Assembly: GCA_022925895.1 (NCBI GenBank) | Contig: JAKSYS010000222.1 | Span: 1 to 64,000, forward strand | Direction of reading: 5' to 3' | Source of the DNA: Fragilaria crotonensis | Taxonomy: Eukaryota; Bacillariophyta; Fragilariophyceae; Fragilariales; Fragilariaceae | Length of the DNA stretch: 64,000 bases | Part shown: positions 44,248-54,479 of the stretch, piece by piece | Layout of the letters: each line of letters starts with the position of its first letter | Numbering within the stretch: the stretch's first letter is position 1 | Program-made: the position numbers and the translations under genes | Notes under the pieces: generated by a model | Databases searched by the model: none | Told to the model about the DNA's origin: nothing | What the model saw: the letters and a program-made list of their open reading frames with translations, nothing else

Positions 44248-44968
44248 CCGCTTTGAACCAATAATTTACCGCACGATCCGACTAAGGATATCTGTTTCAC
44301 GCGGCCTCCAGCTTCATTTCCGTTGCGTTAAGAATTCTTTTCAATGTTCTCGTTTATGCCGAAAATGAATCATTCTTGTACTGGACTAAGTATTCATTGA
44401 GTTATCAAACATTCTGAAGGCCTCGCTTCGGCACTTTTTGGTTCAATGCGGAGCATTAAAAAATAAACGTACATTAAGTAAAATCAATAGGTGGGCGCGT
44501 AGTTTTTTTTCACACGTTTACATGTATTCTCGCCAAACAAATTTCTACTGCTACGCTCTTGGCAACGTGTATGTTCATATTGTAACTGTGACAGCACCAG
44601 ATTTCATGGATTACCAAACTAATCACGTAGATTTCATGGCGCGGTACGAGAGTTCAGGCGCAGCTAAAAATGTCGCAAGCATTGACAAATATTAAGCGCC
44701 TTGAGGTAGCATATAAAGTGAGGCCCGGCTCAACGTGGGAAAAATTCAAACTCCAAACAATTCTCCCAATCAAAAACTCAGTGCAATGCACTGTAAGACA
44801 GATCACTCAAGCTTGCTTTTAACCAAGTAGAGTAATTCTTCATCATGAGAAAATGAACAAGTTCTCCATACAAAAAATGCTCGAATATGACTTTTTACCA
44901 AATGTTTGCGTAGGAACCAAAAAAATTACCACTTGATTGGTTCAAAGCGAATTATTGGTTCAAAGCGG
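44248..44968. mobile_element. Candidate foldback/MITE element with 19-bp perfect inverted ends
   Basis: CCGCTTTGAACCAATAATT at 44248-44266 is matched exactly in reverse by 44950-44968. Further half-copies of the TTGGTTCAAAGCG word lie next to the right end (44935-44949) and inside (about 44428-44445). No target-site duplication was found, so the true ends may lie elsewhere. Confidence 0.45.
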
Positions 44969-45008
44969 TTTTTAACTGGTACAGTACTGCATACATATCA
45001 TACATAGA

Positions 45009-45093
45009 TCACGCAATCATGCATGAGCAAAAACACATCTTGTTGTAAACATCTCTTCATCGCTGTTGCCTAAAAGGCATAATTACAAGTATC
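45009..45093. repeat. 85-bp direct repeat, left copy
   Basis: Runs from CACGCAATCATGCATGAGC through TTGTTGTAAACATCTCTTCA to AATTACAAGTAT. The right copy is at 46976-47059 with only a few differences. The pair brackets the reductase gene. Confidence 0.9.
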
Positions 45094-45232
45094 ATCAAGC
45101 AGGTCTCCTAGAGTCCTAGAGAGCGAGAGAGAAGGTCGTTGCATTACCCCGTTTCCTCATTTGGTCTGCAAACCTACAGTTCTCTAACCTCCTTGCGTAC
45201 CCACTTCCCTAAAGCTATGCTGAATGTTCACT

Positions 45233-46393
45233 TTAGTCATCTGCAATCTTGATAACCACCTTGCCATGAGCATGTATAGACTGTTGTAATCGAAAGGCTT
45301 TACGGACCCCCTCCTCAGTAAAGTCAAAAGGCGAGGATGGATCAAGCACCGGTTGGAGCTTCCCGTCCGTTACATCTTGGAACAATCCCGCAAAGTCTCC
45401 CTCCTCGAGCTTGAGTGCTGCCGGAACGACCCAGAGTGGCAAACGTGGATTGAGACGCGTCCACAGCATGCGTCCGATCACCCACGTCATCACTCGAGTC
45501 ATATCCAGAAAAGAATGTATCTCAATATCGTTTTCGACGCCCGGCAATAGCGAAACGTACGTACCGCCTCTTCGAATGGCGGTTCCAGGACCTACGACTC
45601 CGCCCTTGCTCCAATTGGGTCCGTCCACTAAGTCAATAACCACATCCAATTGCTGTGATGATGATGATGACGACGACGAGGATGCATCGCAAAACGTGGG
45701 ATCTTCCCACCAGTTGTGTGTACGGTAGTCGATGACTCGATCCGCGCCTAGCTGGAGGCACAAGTCGCATTGGGTGGAAACCGTTGCGACAAAGGAAGCC
45801 CCTCCAAGAGGTTTGGCATATTGTAGGAGAGACGTTCCCACACCGCCGCTCCCCCCAATGACCAAAACACGGTCTCCGGCCTTGACATATTCTCGAATAA
45901 TTCGCTTCGCAGCCATGCTCGAGGCGGGGAGTCCACAAGATAAAACTGAAGGAATTGACGAGGGACAGTGTTCGGTCAAGCTCGTCTTGACGAGCCGATA
46001 CTCGGCCACGCCTCCTACCGGACCCGGTTCCTCAAATCGGGACACCACATAGTTTCCCGGCTGAAACTTGGAGTTGTGCGATTTCACTACGACTCCGCTC
46101 GCATCGCTGCCCACGACGTAGGGGTGGCCAGATTTTGGGAGCTGGGCATAGTCGCAGCTGCCCTTAAGGACTCGCACGTCTCCCGGAGCCAGAGCACACG
46201 CCAGGACACGAATCAGGAGGTGATCGTGATCACATTCCTCAAGAGTCGGAACGGGCCAATCTGTAACCACAAACACCTGGTCCTCAATGCTTCCAAATCC
46301 ACGCGAAATGGCCGCCTTCATGGTGGTAGGAATGCTGCCGCTGACAAGACGTGCTGCAACTGTCTCGTTCGATACTTTCGTCGCTGTGCTCAT
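45233..46393 (-). CDS. Zinc-independent medium-chain NADPH:quinone reductase-like enzyme
   Basis: 386 residues from the ATG at 46393 (MSTATKVSNE); the frame extends slightly further to a GTG. This is a medium-chain dehydrogenase/reductase: an N-terminal GroES-like domain (LIRVLACALAPGDVRVLKG, VVGSDASGVVV, GNYVVSRFEEPG) and a Rossmann domain with the NADPH-binding VLVIGGSGGVGTSLLQYA and GADRVIDYRTHNWW. Catalytic zinc ligands of alcohol dehydrogenases are absent, which fits the quinone oxidoreductase/RTN4IP1-like branch. A Ser run (CDASSSSSSSSSQQ) is inserted before the strand DVVIDLVDG. Substrate unknown; probably an NADPH-dependent reduction of a quinone or enone in the cytosol. Confidence 0.9.
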   Translation of the reverse strand: MSTATKVSNETVAARLVSGSIPTTMKAAISRGFGSIEDQVFVVTDWPVPTLEECDHDHLLIRVLACALAPGDVRVLKGSCDYAQLPKSGHPYVVGSDASGVVVKSHNSKFQPGNYVVSRFEEPGPVGGVAEYRLVKTSLTEHCPSSIPSVLSCGLPASSMAAKRIIREYVKAGDRVLVIGGSGGVGTSLLQYAKPLGGASFVATVSTQCDLCLQLGADRVIDYRTHNWWEDPTFCDASSSSSSSSSQQLDVVIDLVDGPNWSKGGVVGPGTAIRRGGTYVSLLPGVENDIEIHSFLDMTRVMTWVIGRMLWTRLNPRLPLWVVPAALKLEEGDFAGLFQDVTDGKLQPVLDPSSPFDFTEEGVRKAFRLQQSIHAHGKVVIKIADD

Positions 46394-46603
46394 TGTTTCG
46401 TCTGTGAACCTCACCTTGCATGCTTCTACTGAACAAATGAGCTCTTAATCTCTGTTTTATGAGCTTCTCGTTTCGTTCTTCGCACTTGTACTGTATCTTT
46501 CTGTAAGCAACTACATTTTGATCGTTCCAAGCACTATATTTGTAGATGCGCGCTTTTGGGTGTCAGGTTTGTGTTCGCATTATGGCTGGATGCAAATTCT
46601 TGT

Positions 46604-46949
46604 CTTTTTAAGGCGATCTGGCCGGCGCGCCTACGAGCGCCTAAAACTCGCAAATTTAGGCGCTTTGTCGAAGTCTAATTTAGGCGCTGGGGTTAGGGGT
46701 TAGGGTTACAGTACAGTGTCACAGTGCCAGTACTAAAATCAAGACAAAGGCGGATCACCACAGTACTACTGTACAACTTATGTATCGTCGTACTGGTACC
46801 GGCTACTGTTTATAGTTGTACTGTCTACTGTATATAAATATATATACAGTATTTTTATCTCTATTCTCGTTTAATTTCTTAGGCGCTTTGTCGAAGTCGA
46901 ACTTTAGGCCCGATCATGCTCATTTTTTAGGCGCCCGCCTTAAAAAATC
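46604..46949. mobile_element. Candidate foldback element with internal repeats and telomere-like tract
   Basis: TTTTTAAGGCG near 46604 pairs with CGCCTTAAAAA near 46938. Inside, TTAGGCGCTTTGTCGAAGTC occurs twice in the same orientation (about 46658 and 46882), and GGCGCC-type words recur at both ends. A GGTTAGGGGTTAGGGTTA tract lies at 46691-46708. No target duplication found. Confidence 0.4.
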
Positions 46950-46975
46950 ACCCCTGAGCATACCGCATAAATAAA

Positions 46976-47059
46976 CCACGCAATCATGCATGAGCAAAAA
47001 CATATCTTGTTGTAAACATCTCTTCATCGGTGTTGCCTAAAAGGCCTGATTACAAGTGT
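46976..47059. repeat. 85-bp direct repeat, right copy
   Basis: Same orientation as 45009-45093. It follows the candidate foldback element directly. Confidence 0.9.
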
Positions 47060-47559
47060 CGACTTGATGACTTTACAATCTGGCATTCTCAACATAAGTT
47101 TTGGCGATCGCTAATCAAAACGTGGACTACTTCACATGGTTTCTGGTCGCAAGCACGTATCATGAAGCCGAAGTCATCCCACAACCTCCTATTGTACTGG
47201 CGCAATTTATGCCATGAGTGTCTTGCCGAACAGGATACCACACAGTTCTTCACTGCTGGTGAACTTGATTTATCCAACCTGCCTTCTGACACTGCGTGTG
47301 CAATCTTGTAAAGGTTGGTTTGCTCAGCGATTGGTTATTCAAGGCGTCCACGTATCATTCTATGACTAAATCCAACCAAAATTGTTCCACCTTCGCGACA
47401 TCAGAAACAACAATAGGAATACACTCGATTATCCGCGCAAACTATTCTTGATGGAGGCATTTCATGTTGCTTGCCAGAAATGGGCAGCCACATTTGTCAG
47501 TGACAGAGATCGTGGGAGTATAGCTTGAATCATGAGGTGGATGTAGCGATAGGCGACAC

Positions 47560-47930
47560 GCCAGTCCCGAATCGGAAGCAGACCTGCCTTTGACCTATGA
47601 CACATCAAAGACAATTACCCTGCCATTCTCACCTCTGCTTGATCCCAAATACGAATAAAATTTCAGAGGCACAAAGTATAACAAGTTTCATAAATAGTAG
47701 CGCGTATCAGAGGTGTTGACCCCCCAAACACGATCACCGTCAACACTGGCACAATAACAACCACACAGCGCCCCCTTCATCTTGTCATGGTTGATCTTAA
47801 TCCCAACGACCTCCTCCGAATTCTCTATCTACTTCCTAAATGATCTGTCGACATCTCTGCATTCTCTGTTTCAAGAATATTTGAGTGACGTTCGAAACGC
47901 AACGAACGTAAGGTGTACATTATGTTTGAC
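47560..47930 (+). repeat. Remnant copy of the PDZ-gene flanks without the gene
   Basis: 47560-47660 matches the 5' flank of the PDZ gene (42700-42815) and 47833-47930 matches its 3' flank (43950-44070; CTGTCGACATCTCTG, TCTGTTTCAAG, AAACGCAACG). The 170 bases between show no PDZ coding sequence. It looks like a duplicated locus that lost the gene. Confidence 0.6.
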
Positions 47931-48030
47931 GACAACTACATGAACACATAAAATCATCGCTATTCTGTTATATAGCACGCAATTGTGGTTCGTACATAAG
48001 TAGACGGCCACATATGGCAATCGTTCCATT

Positions 48031-50093
48031 TTATAATGTATGTTGGCAGCACGGTGTGCTACCTTCTGGTACGCCATCGCTGTCACCATGGTCGAGAGTA
48101 ACAGAGCCATACGATGTCGCGTTCGACGACTCACTACCAGTTGACGGCTGGTCTGGATGATGAGGACAGCACGAGTTGGTTTGCACTCCAGCTTCGGCTC
48201 TGACATCCTTGGAGGGCGGCATCTTTGCAGCAAAGACAGCATCCTTGGCATTAAACAGAATGTGGCCGCCAACAATGCCCAAGATGATACACATAAAGAG
48301 AGGACCTGAATAAGTCATAACGACCAACATGGCAAAGTACCCAATGGTAAGTTGGAGGCCGTAAAACATGGCGGAAGCAGCTAATCGACGGTAGCCTGCT
48401 CCCATGGATGATATGACCATGCGTCGACGCATGATTACAGCCTCCAAAAAGACGCCGACGACAAGTGAGCCAATGGCGGCTGCCACAAACTTGCCCTCGG
48501 TATTCAAGACCCATTCCGGAAAGAGGTAAATGACACACACCGTGTCCATCCAATGGAAACCATCCATGTACATGGAAGTGCCACCGTAGCAAAATGGTTC
48601 TTTGGCAGAGTTGGTGGAATTGTAAACGACGGATGTCGAGGGGACACCGGGCACCGTAAATTGCCAACTGCCCATGCATTTGGCGTTGTGGACACCATAA
48701 GGGCATTCTGCAACGGCCTGTGCTACATCGTGACCCGATGTTGACAATGCATTTGGGTCAAGGCAGTATAACGAGTATCCCGAAGTGACGTATGATTCGG
48801 CACGATCCGCATTCGGAATGTCGAGACAACTCATCCAACAAAAAAAGTTGGTAGAATTGTTACAGTCGCCTGGGCTTCCAACCATTTGCAGGCGGCGGCG
48901 CGAAGGTACAATCGGAAATGGCAGTTTTGAAAAGTTCGGAGGCGAGGCAGCACTGGCCGATCCGCATCCAATTGAGATGGAATCGGAAGTGTCACCTTGT
49001 CCGTATACTCGCTTGGAGGAGAGTGTCATCGACTGCTTCATTTCACGAAACGTTTTTGGAGGAGATTCCTGAATGATGGCACTTTCAGGAACCAAGTGCA
49101 CTGTATTGGAAGGAATAAGATCAGGAACAGAATATAGAGAAGCATTGACGTTGGATCCATTTGGTGACACTTACTCATTCCGTACCACGCTCGTTCGTCG
49201 CCCTTTTGCATGGTCACAGCGTGCCGAGTTGCTCTAAGTGGTACAGGAGAATGCAGCCAATGTTCCGCCCCAGCACCGAGCATGATGGCAATAGAGTTTG
49301 GTTGAAATATCGCTCTCGTGCTCACGCCGTCTTCATCCTTGAACCAGAACGATTCGTCTGCATCGTGGTCACCAGTCGTAGACTCTCGACAATTCAAGGC
49401 AGGAACGAATGCAAGAAAGAGTCCAGCATCAGAATGCCAGTCCAAAGACGATTGTTCATGTGCACTCTTCTTAGAATACACGTGGAAATGTTCAAGATGA
49501 TTTCCAGCCTTGACGATGGATGCCACACGATCATACGAAAGACCCTTGGAATCGCGCAATAGCACCGAGCTGTAGTTGTTGTTATTGTTGCTGCTGCCGC
49601 TGTCACGAATCAAACGGTCCAAAGCGTCGACAAAGGCATCTGCAGCAACCGCAACTTCATCACGAATCTGCTCCATGGAAGTTGCCGTATCCAGGCCACA
49701 ATATTGTGCAAGATTTGTAGGAAGAGGACGAGGCGTGTTTCCGGCAGTCGCGGTTGCCACGGTGGTTCGTACCGTGCTTCCGTCGTCCAGTAGTGCAGTG
49801 TCCGAGTTATCAACCTGTAAGAGTTGATTTTCACATCGACAGAGCCCATCGAGAGCGGCATGTCGAAACATATTGTTGAAGGATGATGATTCAATAGACA
49901 AGAGACCAGTTGTCTTGAGGATAGTGGCAAACTCCTCAGATCGCTGATTCGAAAGGAGGTCCTGCAAGCTAAAGGAAGGGACAATTCTCTCTCCCGCTTG
50001 CGGTGGCATTCCTTCAACAGTTGAGAAGCATATGCTTGCTGCAGTCACCAACAGCAGCTTAAACAACGAGGGTATCATTTTGGATTGGATCAA
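48031..50093 (-). CDS. Fusion of 2OG-Fe(II)-oxygenase-like domain and Ctr-family copper transporter
   Basis: Exon 1 is 50093-49175, exon 2 is 49100-48031; the 74-bp intron (ATGA|GTAAGT...ATACAG|TGC) joins WYGM|MHLVPES in frame. 662 residues, or 657 from the ATG at 50078. A signal peptide (IPSLFKLLLVTAASICFSTVEG) leads to an oxygenase-like domain with an H-x-D pair (LDWHSDAGLF), a distal His (GAEHWL) and an Arg (ATRHAV), the usual iron and oxoglutarate ligands. The C-terminal half has a Cys-rich luminal region, then YMDGFHWMD, CVIYLFPEWVL, a first membrane segment, a second with MLVVM (the MxxxM copper motif of Ctr channels) and a third (GPLFMCIILGIVGGHILF). The tail has CCPHH and CC clusters. 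Copper uptake at the plasma membrane or a vacuole is expected; the oxygenase role is unknown. Confidence 0.8.
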
Positions 50094-51784
50094 TTTGTAT
50101 TGAAGAGTAGAAAGTGTGCTTGAAGCAGAGGACGATTGAAAGAGCGCAAGTTGTTTTGTGCCTTTCTCGTGTCAAATTCATTAACAGCAGTGTTCGAAAT
50201 CGTGCTGCTGCGTGCCTTTCTCCTGGTCATTTGAGTCCGATCAGTCCTCTGTGCAAGATACAACAACAGCCACGAATTCAGTAGGCTATTTAATGCCATT
50301 CCACTATCGATTTCCTGCACATGTTGAAACGTCATGCGTCATCGACGTTGAAAACAATGCATAAGTGGGAATGGATTCCTTAATACTGCACGCAATCCGA
50401 TCCGTGAATTATGACCAATAAAAGGCCTCTCAAAAATTTCAGTGGGAATTCTCAGGAAGAGCTTCAAGTCGTGGGCTGTACGGCAAGGAATCCTGATCCG
50501 ATTCTACAGTACTACAAGAACAAGTACTAGTACAAGAGTATATACCGCAAAGCACCACCCACTTATGATGCCTAACTCCGACGACCATGCATTTGCTTGC
50601 CCCGTACGACCAGAGTAGAATCGATCGGATCCACCTGTCTGAAATCCACACCCAATAGATCAGAATCATTCAAGCAGCACTCGGAGATGATGCTAAAATT
50701 TTCAATAATGCAAATCGCCCTGTTAAGAATCTACTGGAGTAGACACTAGTGCCACAGCCAATTGAGTGATTTCATTTGCCCAACCACAGTCCAACAATGT
50801 ACACCCTAAACTGCTTGGTAACAGCCCAACAACAGGAATGCCCAAGACGGCCAACACAATCATCAACTCTTGACGGATAACCACTGCTGTCTCAACGAGC
50901 ACTTGTGGGACGATCAGGAGTAGGATCTACATCAAATCAGATTTGTTACAGGCTTCAACCCAGATAACTCTAAACGAACGTGTGACGACCATGTTTTGTG
51001 ATCTTCTCAATCAAGCCATGCCCTGCGCAAGGATATCAAAGTTCCAAAGGATACTAAAGTCTCCTCATCAAATGAATCACAATGGGTGCAAGTCTAGCAT
51101 CCAAGCATGCTCTATTGAAGCACCAAATCATGCTGTTACCCTCAGTTGATTCCAATCCTCAAAGATGTTACAAATGACACAAAGGAATTTGTAACATTCA
51201 AAATGTGCCGTTACAACCTAGCTGTGCTGCTTCAAGGAGCAATCTGATTCCAGAACCATTTGCTCTCAAGACAGCATGTAATGTTCATGATGTATATCGG
51301 GAAAGAAGCCATGCACCATCTCACGGATAGAATCCAAGCAACCTCTGGTATTCAAGGTCGACAAACTCTGCAAGAAGCTTTAGTATGGCTTTTCAGTGTA
51401 GTGACAATGCAATGAACGGGAGCGGCAGCGGAAGACACCAACAGTGACGTCCACTAGCTCGGTCACAGGAAGAGTCGACATCCACTCGGCCGATAGAGAA
51501 AACACACCCTTCTTATGCAGCGGTGACAGCTGGATCCGATAATGTTTCTGGAATTCCAGAATCGGAACCTTGGCCTAGAGATGTCATACATGATGAGCAT
51601 AGCCTGAAAAGTGTGCACAGGTTCAAGCATTGACATCCATTTTGCAGGTTGAAAGAGCTCTACCACAAAGCAAACCTGAGAGAGGCATCTCAACATCAAG
51701 AAAAACAGCACAGACCAACACCTGCAGATATCACAAGCAGAATTGGCCAAGATGTTTCAAATGAGCAATACTGGATAATGACAT
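50094..51784. other. Gene-poor region, possible transposon remains
   Basis: No intact gene. The sequence from about 50700 on resembles decayed coding DNA in base composition but no family could be named. Open frames are all under 100 residues. Confidence 0.35.
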
Positions 51785-52072
51785 GTGTTAGATCTTTGCC
51801 AACTATCACCCAGTGGAATTGATAGAGGACATTCGACCATACCATTCCCGGCAACATATGCTAGAGGAAGGGATCAATTGGAATTCGAATTAGAAATGCT
51901 CCACGTAGCATCAGCACTTATGTTCGCAGGATACAAGGCTCTCAACAAGCAATTTGTCCTGTCAGATCAAAGGGCTTTTTTCTTCGATTTTGATACTGAC
52001 ACAATGTTCGGTAACTCAACACCAGCTCTCACAACTCCAACTCTGAGGATATTAAAGTCAAAAAATGTTTAG
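51785..52072 (+). pseudogene. Possible fragment of a retroelement endonuclease-type domain
   Basis: A 95-residue open frame contains LSDQRAFFFDFDTDTMFG followed by ALTTPTLRILKSKN. This recalls the SDHR...DxD...LFG stretch seen at the end of endonuclease/exonuclease/phosphatase domains in retroelement polyproteins, with Gln in place of the catalytic His. The assignment rests on memory of that pattern and is weak. Surrounding sequence is broken. Confidence 0.35.
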
Positions 52073-52645
52073 CAGGTCAGTCAATCCATTTCAGACCGAA
52101 AAATTGTCAGCAGGAAAACTGTAACGCATTCAGAAGAGGAGATCAACTCTAGGCACAAGGAGACATGCATGAGCATGTGGAGCAATTGGATAAGACATCA
52201 TACAAGCTCGTTCCTCAGCGGAACACAAGGTACAGAAATGTCACTTTCCAGCTTGGTCAGTAGCATGTGCAAAAGTGAGAACAAAAAATGTTGTGTCAAC
52301 AAAAATGTGCATCCATGATGCGAATGTACAGGAGGGAATGTTGTCATTGAGCAATACGCACCGAGATACATGCCCAAGCCATAAGGCAATTCCCTGTCTT
52401 TACTCTGCTTCGTGGATGCCAGTCATGGCAGTGACCAGCATGCTGCATGCAGCTAACAGACTGGGATTCTTATCTTTTGCAACAGGGTGCCTATGGCGAT
52501 GTGGCACAGCACGCAACATAATACGGTTGAAGCTAGTACCTTCGGATGTGAATTTAGTTCTATTTTTGCAATACAACCTCTGTATGTTCAGGGCACCCAT
52601 CGAGGGCATAGGAGTGAAGCGCATGAGGGATTCTCGGACAAGGCA

Positions 52646-52885
52646 GTGTTACTTTGTTGGGACCGAGCAAATCCTACCAAAGTACTTGTGGCTGGACAGT
52701 AAATATATGAATACTGTGTGATTGATGGCAGTGTTACTTCGAGGGTCCGAGCAAATCCTACCGTACGTGTGGACTATATATATATGAAAGCTGTGTGATT
52801 GATGGCAATGTTTACTGTACTTCGAGGGGGCCGAGCAAATCCTACCATAAGTTTCGACAGTAAATATATGAATACTGTGTGATTG
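52646..52885. repeat. Tandem repeat, three copies of about 75-82 bp
   Basis: Each copy contains CCGAGCAAATCCTACC and ends ATATATGAA(T/A)(A/G)CTGTGTGATTG. Copies start near 52646, 52727 and 52804 and differ by small indels. Confidence 0.85.
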
Positions 52886-53449
52886 CTTTTTCCCGTGGTG
52901 TCCTATTCATGTATATGTCAACAATTACCAGTGATCTATTAAAGGGGAAATTGCTATTCCACCTGTTTTTTCACAACAACTTTAAATTTTCTTTCTTGTG
53001 ACACATGTTTTCTATGTAGACAACAGGTGTTTTTACAAAGATAACAGGTGTTTGCATAGTTTAACAGGTACAATACCCAGCCATATCCCCTTTGTTATGT
53101 TGTATGTTGCTAAGTTAGCAATGCGGTGGTCACCCAACTGGTCTGAAAGCACACTCTATTATCAAGCAACCTTTTTGTGATCATTGATCGAGCAGTAAGT
53201 CTTTTGACCATGGGATAACAATCATCCCATGTACTTACTCGATATTGTAAAAATCACTATTCCAGTTGTGATGGTAATTGGCTGTTATTGTAATAAGTTT
53301 TTCTAGTCATGGAGCAATTTACAGCAAAAACGAAGGCAAAAGGATCAAGGTGAATATTATAGGCATGTGTTACGTGTAGCTACTGCCAACTGGTGGTGCA
53401 AGTGAGTACGTCATCGATCGGTTTCAGAACAAATCCAATGTAGGACTAC

Positions 53450-53900
53450 CAAGGGTGGCATCATAAGGTTTAAATACGAAAGGTTTATTCAGGTTTAAAT
53501 ACTAAACCTTGATTTTGTTATTAGACGCACGGTTTTAAGGTTTAAAAACAGAAGACATTGTACAGTAGTCAGTACGTCAGTACTCAATGGTGACTCCTAT
53601 TTCTAGCATTGCTGTTCGTTGAGCAAAGCAAGACAATGGCTACTAGCCATTGTGGATTGTGATGCAGTCCCTATGGTGCATCCCTGTGTGGATTCACATA
53701 TTGCAGTGTTGCTATCATCATTGAAGTGCCAGCTAAAGTCCCCAAGCTTGTGTCCAGTGCACAAGATACTGAGTACTAGCTTGTAGTGGAGTACTACAAA
53801 TGACTCTTATTAGGTTTATTAATAAAATGTTTAATTATGGTTTAAATACTTAAACCTTATTTGAGACAGAGAAGAAATTAGGTTTAGCATGCCACCCTCG
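53450..53900. mobile_element. hAT-type MITE, 451 bp, with 8-bp target duplication
   Basis: Ends are CAAGGGTGGCAT (53450-53461) and ATGCCACCCTCG (53889-53900), inverted with one mismatch, and match the CA-x-GGGTGGCA form of hAT termini. The flanks AGGACTAC at 53442-53449 and 53901-53908 are identical, an 8-bp target-site duplication. Inside, GGTTTAAATA-type words repeat near both ends. No transposase is encoded. Confidence 0.85.
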
Positions 53901-54479
53901 AGGACTACTAACTTCGTAACTTCCCCTATGTTTTATCATGTCAACTACCGGTATACTGCGATCGATTCGACAGTACAGTTCTATCGTCGGTTCTTTCGCC
54001 CATCGATAACGCAGCCTTTGCCGTCTCCGAGCGATTACCCTTTTTCATATCTATATCCATGTGTTTTGTTATAGTCATTTCCTTAATATCGTTAGTTCAC
54101 GATGGCAGCGTTTACAAGTTATCTGAAAACTGGTTTTGGCTGAAGTCTTGGAAAAAAAATCTCTCGGGGTATCATGTTTTATTACCATAACACATAGAGC
54201 TTACGAAATGAGTCGTAACTCCATGAAGCCAGTCTTGTGTACCCGTCGTTTCTGCGTATTATTCACAATAAACAAACTCGAGAGGAAAGATTCGAGGCCG
54301 ACTTGCTCACATGGTGTTATTCGATGAAGCGACTAGTAAGGACGCGGTAATGCGGCAGCAGGTTTCTGGCTTACTGCTCATTATGTAAATGCAGTCTTTT
54401 CTCGTCAGAGAAACCAAAGATCGTCTCCGAGAAAAGCTCCTCCGCTTCTTTAAATTGTGCACCAAGAGGTCAGCAGAAC
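53901..54479. other. Intergenic region
   Basis: No gene or repeat recognised between the MITE and the ZZ-finger gene apart from the target duplication copy. Confidence 0.4.

Larger units (their letters stand above)
43848..45232. other. Intergenic region with inverted and direct repeats
   Basis: No supported gene. 43950-44070 has a diverged copy at 47833-47930. It also holds the 44248-44968 inverted-repeat pair and one copy of an 85-bp direct repeat at 45009-45093. Confidence 0.5.

Noticed and set aside
47030-47311. 93-residue open frame between the direct repeat and the PDZ-flank copy
   Set aside because: No motif or homology seen; it begins inside the 85-bp repeat and the length is within chance expectation.
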